Of a stretch of DNA of 64,000 nt, positions 15,001 to 27,667 are shown one piece after another. Origin of the DNA: Antedon mediterranea (Eukaryota; Echinodermata; Crinoidea; Comatulida; Antedonidae); assembly GCF_964355755.1 (NCBI RefSeq), contig NC_092674.1:23028001-23092000 (forward strand), in the 5' to 3' direction. Position numbers and translations under genes: made by a program. Position 1 is the stretch's first letter, and every line of letters starts with the position of its first letter. The notes under the pieces were generated by a model that saw nothing but the letters and a program-made list of their open reading frames with translations, did not search any database and had not been told where the DNA came from.

Positions 15001-18000
15001 ACAACATTATAATGTTAATACTGTATACTCATGCGAAATTTAAAGTGCCCCAGTTCAAAACAAGCCCCCTTATTACTTTCACTAAATTAGAGGTTTGTGA
15101 TTCAATTTGTCTGACTTTGTATGATTGTTAAAGATGTCCCATTTAACATTATAACATAAGAGTCAAGTTACAAAATGTAATTATTTTTGCATTAAATCGT
15201 TTTTGCCAAATCACTGTTTTTCTGTTGCCCATTGCATAAACTCATTAAAAAAAAAGAGAGAAAGGGGGACGGGGGTGACGAGGAAGCCTCTCTTCTAAAT
15301 TTGGAAAGAAATAAAAGATAGAACATTGAACAACTTAATTTTACACTCATGGACCTTATTTTAAATTCCCAAGTGGACTTGCCTCTGCATTAATTGTGTG
15401 TTACAGTTTTTAAAATTACAATTTTCTTTTGATTCAGAGCCTGTTATCAAGTTCAAGGAGACCAGATACAACGCAGATGAGCCAACAGATGAAGATGAAG
15501 AAGTGTCTGTTAAGATTACCGTAGTCCGACTCGGCGACACCTCCAAGACATCAATCGTAAGAGTGTACACTAAAGATGGCTCGGCTAAGAGTGGTTACGA
15601 TTATGATGCTTTCTCAAAAAGTAAGTCTGGAAAAAAAGGGACCTCTATAGACTTTCATTATTACAACACTTTGCATTCACCGTCTCATTTACATTTATTG
15701 GCCGACAATTCCACCAAATCCATCTGATAGATATATCAAGTTAAATGTATCAGCATGTAATTTCACTCATGAGAGGTGTGAAATAGAAATGGTTCTATCT
15801 TAAATTCTGAATTTTCACTCAAAAATTATGAAAGATTTCTTCATTAAACCAGTGCAGTATTACCAGTGATTTTCCAATGAAAACTTGATCTTTTACACTG
15901 CACACACTTGCTACCTAAATCCTGTCTTCAGGCAGTTGGATAAAAAAACAATTTGTAATCCCTCAACTTCTATTAGTGCGGGATTTTTGTTAAATGATTT
16001 TGTTTGATTGATGTATTCAATTTAGTTCCTGTAGATTTGATATATTTTTATTCAGATAAATAATCCTGTCTGACCTTGATGTAGAAAGCAACTTTGTTGT
16101 TCTTATTTTTATTATGCTGTACCCTTTTAAACCCATTTATTTATGTTTACATTTGGGGTTTCTTTATACTGTTTATATTAGTATTCCTAAATTATTGAAC
16201 AAATGAGTCTCAGGAGATTGCACATGTCTGTCTCATAGTTCAATTGAGTTCAGTTCACATTGATCATGATCATCTCATAATTTATTACGTGAAACCTGTC
16301 GGCAGTCTGCTTGAGCATGTCTATTGCACACTTCCGAAACAGGTGGTGCAACAGTATAGGGAATGCAACCGACCGTAAAATTCATGTTGCACATGCAGGT
16401 GAGGGTAGGCCTACTCTGTAGGTCTACTAGTGGATTTTCACAAACTGTTAACAGGCAGATTTGGTGTACTATACCTGAAAGAGGTAACATAGTTCTGGTA
16501 AAAATATGTGCCACTGCCTGTGATTCCTTGTTTTGAACGCTTCCTATTCCATATTTTAGTTGACATGGATGAATTAATTCATAAATAAATATTCAACCAA
16601 TCATCTTTCTAGTACTGCATCATGCATATCTGCTCATTTACATAAATAGATCACCATGTGTAACTCCCATTCACACTCAAACTTATTAATTAACTTTTAA
16701 AGAAAAATATGAACAGTATAACGTTAACTAAATTTATAGATTCATTTTTGAATGAATGTTATAGAATAATTTAAAAATAATTTTGAATATCTTTTTTTAG
16801 ATTAAAAAGTTGACCCACAAACTTCAAAAGATTATAATTATATTAAGCTGATTAAACTATTTGATTACATCAATAAATTTAAAATCACAAAGTATCAACT
16901 GTGTTATTAATCCAAGAAACACATTAAACAATAAACTAAAATTTAATGGAAAACCATTGAATGTAAATCTTTACGCTACAAACACCTTAAAGCGATATTT
17001 ATTTTGAATAAATAAATTGCTGTATTCAGTTTCCAAGCCCAATTTAATTTGGAATGCCATGCAAAGTTCAGATGTTATCTAATAGAATTGCAATAAGGAA
17101 TAGTTCACACCTCTTAAATATGAAGGTTTAAGCTATAGGCACAATGCGTGTGAGTTAACCAATCACAAGCAACAGATTGGATGCTCCCATCATGTCATGA
17201 TTGGTCAAATTACTTTTGGCGAACTTGCATCCTTGCATTGCATCCAAATGGAAAGCAAGTTTTAGGTGTAAAATAAAATAAATATTTTTAAAGATTCATT
17301 ATTTTTTTTAACCTGATATAATGATATGATATGACTACAAAATGGAAAAACCGTTTTTAAATAAGGTGACAAGAAATACATTTTAAAATGTTTCTCTTAA
17401 AAAAAAATCAATTACATTATTTTTTTTAACCTGATATAATGATATGATATGACTACAAAATGGAAAAACCGTTTTTAAATAAGGTGACAAGAAATACATT
17501 TTAAAATGTTTCTCTTAAAAAAAAATCAATTACCCTAGGTACTGTAAATTATATCTCCATGCTTAAACAAAATATACAAAGCAAAATTCCTTCTACTTTA
17601 TTTTCAAATGGAATGGAACTAATTTATCGCAACTGCATAATGGACGCCAAGCAAATCGTCTTTCATTTCCTGTCTGATTATGATAACAGCCTTTTCCTTT
17701 CTCAATATGCTGGCTGTTATTGCCGGGGAAACATCTCAAACTACATAATTCAAAGTTAAGCTAAATGATAATAATAATGATGTCACAACTTGGGAGGATG
17801 TTTTCAATTGGATTTAATAATAAATTAATACTTATAATATCTTTATGGGAATTTTTAAAATTTAATCAATTTCGTTTAAATTCCATTTGAAGTTACGATA
17901 TAATAATTCCAATTGGATTCCTACTAAAATCGAGCTAACTTAATTATTGTTGAATGACCGAGCCAAGAAGGTTAGGAAACAGATAAGATTATAAACAAGT

Positions 18001-21000
18001 TTATATCCACTTTTAATTATAAATACTATTTCAAATCTCCCTATCTATTAACAGGGCTAAGCAATCAGAATTTTAGAATCAGGTTGCAAAAAGTAATTGG
18101 CAAGAAATATTTGTCTACCAACTCATCAATAGATTCATAAGTTGTGTACTTTCAATTAACATGCAAAAAAAACACATTTATTTTTTTATTCGAATATCAA
18201 AACAGCAAGCCGCAATTGTTAATGAATAAGATCAAATAATTAGAATTTATATATGCAAGATTACAAATTGTACGCGGCTTCCTTTTTCAAAGAACGCTTC
18301 CTTCGTAATTAAATCAACGAGAAATGTTGCTCTTCCGAAGGTCTGCGGTAGATGTACAAGATTGCGAGTTAAACTCATGGATCTTGTTAACCACTAACAA
18401 GAATTTCCACAAAAGGTTGTCGCCCCGCGAGTTGATAAACGCAGATTACAAATTCATAATCAAGTTCAGTAGGTTAGCGATTCATATCACACCTGCGTAT
18501 GTGTGTAACTTCCGAATTGTTCGTCTGTTTCTTTTAAAAAATAAGCAACTCCTGGGATGTTTATATATCAACAAAACATGTTTTTACGCAAAAAAACAAT
18601 AAAAGTTGACCTTTTGTTTCTGTGATATGGAATGCTAGATACATAGTTAAATATCCCTAGTGATGTCATTCATGATAATGATAAAATACAAAAGGGAGTC
18701 GACATTTTTGTTATTTTCAAAAGTTATGTATAAAGGATGTGAGAATCGAAAGTTTCACACGAATATAACGGAACCTTTTGTTTTGAATACGTAGTAAGAA
18801 AGGAAATAAACATTCCAGAAATAAAATCAATAATTATATACTGTAAAACTGTATTTAATTAATAGGATGCCCCCTAAATAGGGATTGGCTGTAGTGTATT
18901 GCCTTGTACAGTGTATTCTTAATAGGAATGTTCCCTGTGTATGAGTCTCTCAAAGTCTGTACTGTAATTGTATATATAAACATTTTTAATACTTACTGTG
19001 TTGTTTTTTTCTTCCAGGACTTGTCTTTGGCTTTAATGTATCTGAAATACCTGTGGATGTTGATATTCTGTACGATTCAGACCGTAATGAGATGCGTGAA
19101 GCCTTCACTGTTCTCCTTACCCCAGATCAAAATAACATTGCTGAACTTGGAGTAAGTACAGTATACCATACAAAGCAACATAACCGCATTACTTTAACAA
19201 TACTTATATCACGATTATGCTTCACCAAATAATGTGGTAACATTTGGGGTACAAATACAAGGGCCGTAGCAACCTTACTAGATTTTCACAGAGGCCTTCG
19301 ATAATCTGTTGTCTTGAACAGAGATTGTTCCCTTTTCTTGTGAAAACCGCACCACTTTATTTCTTGTGAACACATCACTGAATTTTAATTCGATTTTTAT
19401 GTAAGAAAGTTAAAAATAGAAAATAGAAAGGGATAAATGAAAAATAATTTAAATATGTTTGTAATTGTTCTCGTATTTTAGGATAGCAAGGCTATTGTTT
19501 ACATTGATCAGACCGGTGGTAATGTTGCCGGTATCACTTTCCCAGCACCACCTGTTGTCGTTTCACTACTCAATTATGATGACGCCACCAACGGAATCGT
19601 AGAACCTGTACCTGGATATCCAGTCGTCTGTGTTACAGTAAGTTTTATTTTTTGATTAAAAAAACCATAGTGACTTTAAAATGACTTACAGTTATGAATA
19701 AATTAAGTATGATTGACTGCATGCATTCTTTTGAACTCCGACAGTCGTGTTCTACAAAAGTTACTTTCAATTTGTTAATTGGTGAAAAATTAATGGCATT
19801 AATGACTGCTGTTGCATAGCTAACTTCCACATGGAAAGGACTTTTTTTCCAGATATGTACAAATAGATTCATTAATTATTTTAAGCTGTTGTGAAAATCC
19901 ATCAATCGGAACAAAATGTATAATGTTTTAATTAATTAATTATTCTACTTAATTAAACATCACTAGTAACCATATAGTGGTACTAATGATCAAAATACAA
20001 AGGCAAAAAATGATCTGAGTTGAATGATAAAGTTAAAGTTGGTCCTAAAGTTCTTAAAAATAAAGATTAGAGAAAACAGATTTAAATTACAAAGAACTAA
20101 AAAGAAAAGAACCCATGCCTTTTTGACACACTTATGGCAAACCTCTATTCAGGGAACATTTGTATAAGGGGTCGCATTCCTGAGTTCATAAAGTGTTTTT
20201 ACTGTAAATTTTAACACCTAATTCATTGTGGTTTTTCTCTTTTTTCCGTAGCCTTGCAACCCAAAACATCCAGACTTTGCTGTCACTGGTAGTATCTGTA
20301 CCACCGAGGGTGTCAATGATACCATGACTCAGTTCAGATGGATGGTAGCTGCACCCAGTGCTGCCAACGGAGCCACCAGCCCACTCAGGGAAGTCAGCAG
20401 CAACACATTCTTCACAAGCACCAACCAGGTTAGTTTTTAGTTTTGGTTTTTTGACATTTCTAGTCCATTCCGTAATATTATGTTTAGTCCATCTAATCTG
20501 TTTGCTATACCTGTTAAAATACAATATGCTAATATTAATTTTATCTATTCACAGCTTACACTCGACAGCATATACTTTGCCCCAGGATCAAGAGTTCAGT
20601 GCTCTGCCCGTGCTGTAAGCAACCTTGGTGACCCAGGCCGTGAATACATGAGTGATCCAGTAATTATAAGCAAGTCAGAAGGACTCTGTATGCCAAGAAC
20701 CCCTGGAGCTGTTGGTGCAGATCCTTTCACTGCCAAGCTTAGATACACAGGACCTGCAGATCCCGATCATCCTAATATGATTAAACTTACAGTTACTATG
20801 CCTCACACAGGTACAATACTTTATGATATAACATACTTGTGATATTGATATTCCGCAGGCTACATTATTTTTCTCACCTCTCTCTATGTCTGTAAAAGTA
20901 AAATCCAACCTGTAAAATGTTTTACATAAAGTTAGAATCATGATTTAATCTTAGGTACCGATTATTTCATTTTTATAAAACTTTTTTGAATAGATGGTAT

Positions 21001-24000
21001 GCTTCCCGTTATCTCCACCCGCCAACTGTCCAACTTTGAATTGACACTCAGCGAGGACGGTCTCCGTGTCGGAACTCATCAATGCTCTAACTTGCTCGAT
21101 TTTGACGAGGTCCGAACCAACTACGGTTTCATCACCAAGGACACCAAGAACCCTAACGTGGTTGGTGAAACCAAGGACTACCAGTTCAGCAGTGACATGA
21201 GAACAGACCGTACCCTTAGGTTTTACCGCAACCTGGATATGGACTCTTGCCTTTGGGAATTCACAAACTACTACACCATGTCTGAGCTTTTAGATCGATG
21301 CGGTGGACAGATTGGAACCGATGGACAAGTAAGTTTTCTTCCGACAGACAGACTTTCCTTAGGGCATTTGTTTGTTCATTCATGGTTCGCTAATAACCAA
21401 TTTACCATAGTTTCCTTGCAGCAATGTTCCACTTCATGCATGAAGTCAATTACATGGAAATTGATGATGACTCCACCACAAAAACTTACATGTTGATACA
21501 TACAGAAATTCATATTAAAAAAAAATAACAAGCTATTTTTCTTATTTCATAAAGAAACTCAAATTTCTTTCTAAAAAATAGATAAACCAATAGAACAGAA
21601 CAACTATATGAAAAACTAGACAATTATTAGAATCAAGATTAGATTGATTTATTTGTCTCATCATGGCCCTAGACAATATAAGCAAAATTTTTTCATTTAA
21701 AACAAACAAAAAAGTTTAATGGAAAATAATACAAAGAAAACAAGCAAAGTAAAATTAGTGTAAAATACTTAAACACAGACAAAAAAATGGTTTTTATAAA
21801 AAATTTTTAAGATAAAGAACTAAAAAAATTGTGTTAAAAACCAAAATCACTTATTAATTTACTTACTTTCAGGTGCTTGATCTTGTTCAATCATACGTCT
21901 CTTTGGATGTACCTCTGTACGTATCTTACATCTTCCACTCACCAGTAGGAATCGGAGGATGGCAACATTTTGATCTGCAATCTAACCTCCGTCTCACCTT
22001 CGTATACGATACCTCAATTCTTTGGGAGAATGGTATTGGAACCAGTCGGTCAGATTTATCCTCATTGCAAGGTAAGTAAAAATTAATAGAGGGTAAGTAA
22101 GTAAAATTAGTAGAGGGTACTTGTTAGGCACTGTTCTGAATGGTACAATACTGGAGGTTGAAATAAGCAGTGAGGTACATCTTGTGAATTACCTATACCT
22201 CTCTAAAGTTAGTCAAATTACGCCTTAGGCCTATGCTAATAAATAGTGAGTTAAAAGCCTAAGCTGGAACTATGCTCCTTATTTATCAAGTTAAATAATC
22301 CTTGGAGGGAGACATTTTAAAAAATAAAAGTAGTTATTAATTTCTCTGACCATGTATTCATTTTCTTCCAGGATACCTGTACCCAACCAGCATGAGAATT
22401 GAAAAGAATGGACGTCTAGTAGTGGACTTCAGAACAGAAGCACGATTCCGCGGACAGTTTGTGCTTGCACATCCAAGTACGTATCTGCTACTACTTACAC
22501 TAAAATATCTCATACAAATTTATTAAAGGATACAAATTTAGAACGTCCAATTCTTAAGTGTGTGCTAATCACATTTAATATCTTTTTTTTTAGATACAGA
22601 TATTGAATCAAACGTCTTCTCAGCTGATCATCCAGGAGTGACCTATGACCTTGATCTGATCAGATCTGAGCCAACCTTTGCTGAACCTGAACAATTGTGG
22701 CAGTTTACATCAAGTGTTGCAGTAAGTAGAGGTTTTTTTGTATAAAAGAGTATATTTTCATAGAATTGGTAATACTTCAGAAAAATCTGTTTTTTAAGCC
22801 AAGAAAATGTGTGTTGCAGCCTATTATGTTGTTAGACACTTAATTATTCATTTTTAAGATCCGGGTGTATTTACCTAAAGTATGTATTTTTATCTGCAGC
22901 TTTCCGACTACAGTGGTGCATATACTGTGCGTCTTGTTCCTTGCTCAACACCTGTTGGTGCAACATACTCTGAGCCAATCGTCTGCAATCCAAATGACCC
23001 AATTGAGTTCCAGATCCCGATCCGATTCCAGCAAGTCAGCGACCCTGTACCAGCAGAGTTCAGCCTCAATTCCGAGTTTGTTTTGATGAACAAAGAATCA
23101 CTGTGGTTATCAGATGGATCAATGGGCTTCGGCGAGGGTAGCGACACTGCATTTGCTCCAGGTGAGTATTTACAGAAATTGGGCTAAGCAAATACTTAGG
23201 CCAAATAAAAAGAATTCTCTATTAATCAATTTGTATAATTTTTGTTGTATTTTTATGTATTTGTTAATTGAATTGATGGATAGCTAATTATAGAAAAAAA
23301 TCCCTCTCTTAAAAAAGATATGTAAAATCTAGTTATTCTGACAATTTTTTTATTTGGTATCTTATTTATATGTTGAAAAACCTTAATCTGAGAAGTAAAT
23401 TGGATAAAACAATGAGAAAGATATGAGAAACAGAGAAAATGTTTATTGATAAATATAGAAATAGTAAAACAATTAGTATTTATTAAATTTGATCAGGTGA
23501 CACCATCTTCGGTCGTATCCATGTTGATCCTGTCCAAAACCTTGGAGATGGATTCTTCCTAAACATTGAGAAAGTGTTCCTCTGCAGTGGACTCGATGGT
23601 TACATTCCAAAGTACAACCCAACCAATGATGAATACGGCTGTGTTGCTGATACACCAAACCTGCTCTACAGCTACAAGATCCTGGTAAGAAATCTCTGTC
23701 ATTGGCAGAAAAGCTTAAAAATCATTTGCAAATTTTATTAATTGCTTTGTTTGTAACTTATTGCATGATACGTCCAAGTTATCATCCATATTCATTGATT
23801 TCCAGGAAAATCAATGCGTCACAAAAGTTTATTAAAATCTTGAGTTATCTGATTCATCAATATGAGTTGAAATATTAATAGCATGCCCTCTCTTGATCCC
23901 AGGATGTTGCCAAGTATTTCTTTCAGTTTCTGAGCACTTCAATTATTTTACATTACTTTTTAAATTTATATGGCTTACACAACATCAGGTGAGTTTAGTT

Positions 24001-25082
24001 TTCCACCTCGTCCATGCAACCAAATATACTTCTATAACCCTATTAACTTTATTCAAATTTCCAATTTTTCAGGATCGTGCAGCTCCAACTACAGTTGTTT
24101 CCGACATGGGTGGAATCACCTTTAATGCTAGCCTGGCTATTGATGATAGAAACGCCGCTGCCCTTGCTCAGATGCCAAATGCTGATGGGTTCAGTATGGG
24201 TACTAGAGCACTTTTTGAGGTAATTTGATACATTTACGTAATCATTAAGTAAAAACTGTATATTGTTTTCATATGATAAGCTGTTTTTTTATCAATTCAT
24301 TAAATACATTTTAGTGGGGAGTAACATATTAATTAGGTGAAATTGGTCCTATTCCTTCACATTCCTGTTTCATATATTTTAGGCAAATCTTTGTATGCGC
24401 TTAGTTGATAGCTTATGATTGTTTGTCCCATAGTGCTCCACAAATAAAAGAAACTGTAAACTTTCCAACCAATAGTGCTGTAGGTTGAAAATAGTAAAAT
24501 CTTCTGTAATGTAAATGAGGAGATCCAACCACAATCAACGCCCAAGGACATTACCTAACTTATGGTTTTTCATTTTCTCAGGCCTCTGCTGGCAGACAGA
24601 ATTTCTTGCATGCCATATACACCATTCGTTCATCTGAAAACGCTGGACGTGGCATAGGCAAGAGAAGTATTGAGTACCATAGCATCGGTAATGCAAACCA
24701 AAACTCCCTACGAAAACGACGAAAAGTTGAAGCTGCAGATGTTCAAGAACTATCTTCAATCGGCAACGACGGGCTCGGTACAAACATCCACAGGATTGCT
24801 ATGTCACAAAAGGGCGGCAGTAGAATTCTAACATACGACAACAACGATATTGGCTCAAACTACGAGAAAGGGGCCAATAACATTGCCCCAACTAATTCAA
24901 TAATGCCTGTAATCATTGGCGTAGTTGGAGCTGCTATTATTCTATGTCTCGTTCTTATTATAGTTTTGGTTTTACGTAGGAAAAAGGCTTCACCTGTTGC
25001 TGCACCAACGACCGTGTACCAAAACGGTAGTGCTAAGGTAGTTGCGTCATCTGGTAATGACGACGATAACACCGAAGTATAA
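9018..25082 (+). CDS. FREM2: FREM2-like extracellular matrix protein, C-terminal 17 exons (partial)
   Basis: Exons: 9018-9167, 13137-13346, 13883-14080, 14715-14879, 15438-15620, 19018-19151, 19482-19637, 20252-20428, 20555-20810, 20994-21328, 21873-22071, 22372-22476, 22594-22721, 22900-23161, 23497-23684, 24073-24219, 24582-25082 (stop). All introns are GT-AG and all phases agree, giving about 1163 residues. The first exon starts inside a codon, so the protein continues upstream; vertebrate FREM2 is about 3170 residues with CSPG repeats before the Calx-beta domains. Exons 1-2, 3-4 and 5-6 encode three Calx-beta domains (DD...[33 protein letters not shown]), probably the last three of five. 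The later exons match the conserved FREM2 C-terminus ([22 protein letters not shown]-like, [12 protein letters not shown]). Known family role: basement-membrane protein acting with FRAS1 and FREM1 in epithelial-mesenchymal adhesion. I distinguish FREM2 from FRAS1 by the sequence of this tail; orthology is an inference. Confidence 0.93.
9168..13136. other. FREM2-like intron holding LINE remnants
   Basis: A 3.97 kb intron between two phase-1 splice sites. Mostly AT-rich unique sequence. Near 11271-11345 is one unit of the AACCTC/minisatellite family ('ctgaatagggatgtccc'), directly followed by the 3' end of a CR1/L2-like LINE. I see no exon inside. Confidence 0.7.
11330..11880 (+). mobile_element. 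5'-truncated CR1/L2-like LINE, 3' end
   Basis: The + strand frame ending at 11616 has the hallmark C-terminus of CR1/L2-type non-LTR retrotransposon ORF2: [17 protein letters not shown] (compare the family's TFKALHGLAPSYLSDL) and, about 55 residues later, [12 protein letters not shown]...FKAQLIKHL (compare LWNSLP...I...SFK..LK..L). A 3' UTR follows, ending in GAATAAATATTATT and an (ATT)n tail near 11852-11880, typical of this clade. Only the last ~95 codons remain, so it is a dead 5'-truncated insertion in a FREM2-like intron. Confidence 0.75.
15621..19017. other. FREM2-like intron with recent tandem duplication
   Basis: A 3.4 kb intron between Calx-beta exons 5 and 6 of the window. It holds the exact tandem duplication at 17297-17532 and, at about 18862-18896, a short stretch of the minisatellite-like wording ('ccccctaaatagggatt'). 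An open frame at 18324-18602 has no recognisable motif and I do not call it a gene. Confidence 0.65.
17297..17532. repeat. 118-bp tandem duplication
   Basis: Two adjacent copies, 17297-17414 and 17415-17532, read the same from 'cattatttttttta' through 'atcaattac', apart from homopolymer edges. Near identity implies a recent duplication. Intronic and non-coding. Confidence 0.85.
24657..25082 (+). other. FREM2-like tail: furin-type site, membrane span, PDZ ligand
   Basis: All within the last exon. A basic GKR stands at 24657-24665 and a furin-type RKRR at 24711-24722, about 60 residues before the membrane. A span of about 24 hydrophobic residues (24903-24974, MPVIIGVV...VLVL) is followed by the stop-transfer RRKK. 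A cytoplasmic tail of about 35 residues ends in acidic residues and T-E-V, a class I PDZ ligand. Known: vertebrate FRAS1 and FREM2 are shed from the surface by proprotein convertases and bind the PDZ adaptor GRIP1 through their C-termini. Conservation of these uses here is inferred from the motifs. Confidence 0.8.
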
Positions 25083-27559
25083 AAACTAAAAAAATAATGA
25101 CGTCCAAATGGCAAATCCATGCAAATTTGAACTGATTTATTTTATTACCGTATTATTAAATTAAAACGTTGGTGTAAGAAGCTACAATATAGGGTAAACT
25201 TATTGTAATTATTATATTTTTATTAACAATTTTTAGACAAAGAGGAATTTTAACTACATTAGAAAAACCATATTTGATAAAACATAAATTCTATCATCTA
25301 GTTTTGTATCTGTATATTGTCTCTTATATTAAATTTTTGGATTCTATTTTCTAAAATACAGTAGGCTACAGTATGTAGGTTTTTATACTTGCAACGTATA
25401 TAGTGCATATACTGTATCATGGTGCCTGGAAGTTGCTAATCTTTTTTTGTTGTGTTTGTTATTTTAAGCAATATTAAAAATACACTACTTTTTGCTTGTA
25501 AATTTATGCTTTTTGTTAGTGTAAGGAATATGTATAAATTATATATTCCTGTTTTATAGAAAGAGGCTTCGTTTGCTGCATGTACAGTGACATCAATTCT
25601 TGTGTTACGCTGTAAATAAAACAACATCTTATTAATTTTATAAACAGCAAATTAAAACTGATATCTTGTTGAATATTAGTACTTTATTTTATTAAATTAA
25701 CTACCAATAACAATATAATATATATTATTATATATAATATATAGATTTATTAACGTTTCTGGTTAGTTAAGTCTTAACTGAGCTGATTTTGTTTTTTATT
25801 TCATATCTTGGTTGACGAAAAAAATGAAACTAAGTTTATTTTTTTGCCTCTTATTTATGCTTTAAGCTGAAATGCACAAGTCTTGCAGAATAATGTATTA
25901 TTTTATTGATATTTTTGTAGAAAAAAAAACATTATGTATTGTTGTAGAACAGTAATTTGCATAATTCAATTGTTAATTTTACTATTATTTGTTGGTATTT
26001 TATATTAGTGTTAATTTAATAAACTAGCAGGGGTAATTCAGCTGAACACTAACACTATTTAACCTATATTCAACTTGCTATGTGGCTATTAGGCCTAAGA
26101 TATCAATTTTACAATATTTCTATATATTCACTTTGTATTGAAGCACCCACTTGACACAATTTTAAACTTACCTCCAAATTTGGACAAGTGGTCCATGGGC
26201 TAAGGCAGACCAACTATACACAACTTAGTCAAATGTTGTGTTTAAATGTGGTGAGCTTTCTTATAGTACAATAATAGTACAGTAATAATATTAATAATGT
26301 CATACTTTTATGCCATCATATATTTGTTAAAATTAACTGAACATCCACTTTCAGTAGTCTTTCAATAAACTATTATCATACCCTTCGTAATTTTTATAAC
26401 ATTTCATTGTAAATTATTCATTTATTGATATGCAAAAAATGCATAATAATGTTTTATATTATTTTAGTTCAGCTATATGTTATTTATGCACCAAGAACTG
26501 AATTGTTTTAGTATATTGTATAGATGTTTTTTTACATTAACAGGACCAATGCTAAATTACACTTATATTTTTCAAAACGAAGAAAAAAAAACTATTTTCA
26601 TGCATTATTTAAGTTGACCGATTAATTTGGGAGTTCATTTTTAACAGTTTACAGTATAATAATTGAAAAAAGTTTTATTTTTAAAATTTATTTTTACTGA
26701 ATTTGTAGATGTAGCTCAACTTGGTCAGGTCCAGCAAACTAATGCACATTTTCATTGTTTTCATTTTACCATTTTAACGAATATTTTAAACATTTTATAC
26801 CATTTGAAAAACAACAATCTTTTTAAAAGTGTTTTAAAGTAATCTTTTTGGTAATATTCATTGTATATGTGTACACATGTCGGAAATAATTCAAATAAAA
26901 AATTTTGGAATTGGGATTTATTGTTGTGTGTTTATTTTATTTATTACAGACTTGATACTTCTATGTTATTCTTTCAAAACGTTTTATCTCTTTTTTTATC
27001 AAACAAATGATGACATTTTTAGTTTACCACGCCAATCGGAAAATAGCAAAGTTTACAGATCACATTTTATATGCTCTGTAGGCCTACATACATTTTTGTT
27101 TTTTGTTCCTAGAATATGAATATACTGTATATATATGAAAAGCAAACAGAATATTTTACATTTTAACTTACTCTTTCAGAACGTCATTCAGAGCAAGTTA
27201 ACCTATTTAGGGAACATGTATCTCCTGCTTGCCATGGGTGATATTGAAATTTATAAGGACATGTATTGCCTCATAAGATATATTAAGATTTATAAAGCGC
27301 ACATATATGAAAGTGTCCTTCATGCTAACTTTCAAGGTCATTTAACCTAGATATTTCCAAAATATAAGGATGCCAAATTTGCTCAGACCGATAGTACATT
27401 GCTACATCTATTATCTTTTATGCAACATGTACTTAAAAAAGTTAAATTTATTCAATGATTCTTAATCAATGTTTTAAACACGCTGATTGGATGAAGTACA
27501 TACAAGAAAGCACAGGACGAAGGTCAATGTTACGCTTGTTGATGTTCCACCCTCTGATG
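25083..27559. other. FREM2-like 3' UTR and intergenic sequence
   Basis: AT-rich sequence after the FREM2-like stop. The first canonical AATAAA I see is at 25615-25620, about 535 nt after the stop; others occur near 26019 and 26365. (TA)n-like runs lie near 25715-25742. The frames at 26877-27119 and 27135-27350 lack any recognised motif and are very AT-rich; I do not call genes in them. Confidence 0.5.
25615..25620 (+). promoter_or_regulatory. Candidate poly(A) signal for the FREM2-like gene
   Basis: AATAAA in 'gtaaataaaac', the first such hexamer after the stop codon at 25080-25082. The position is reasonable, but in AT-rich DNA such hexamers are common by chance. Confidence 0.35.
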
Positions 27560-27567
27560 TATAAAAG
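27560..27567 (+). promoter_or_regulatory. TATA box of the SDR gene
   Basis: TATAAAAG followed by a locally GC-rich 'ggtacggcggcgg'. An initiator-like TTCAATT about 33 nt downstream (near 27593-27598) sits at the right distance for transcription start. The SDR start codon is at 27668, giving a 5' UTR of about 75 nt. A good consensus, correctly placed, but not proven. Confidence 0.6.
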
Positions 27568-27667
27568 GGTACGGCGGCGGTGTCCAGGGTATTCAATTAT
27601 AAACACACATTAGGCCTAGAGGTAGGTGTTGGGCATAGTATAAAGATTAGTAATAAAAAACGTATGA

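Noticed and set aside
18324-18602. 92-codon open frame in a FREM2-like intron
   Set aside because: No motif and no splice link in phase with the flanking exons; AT-rich intron background.
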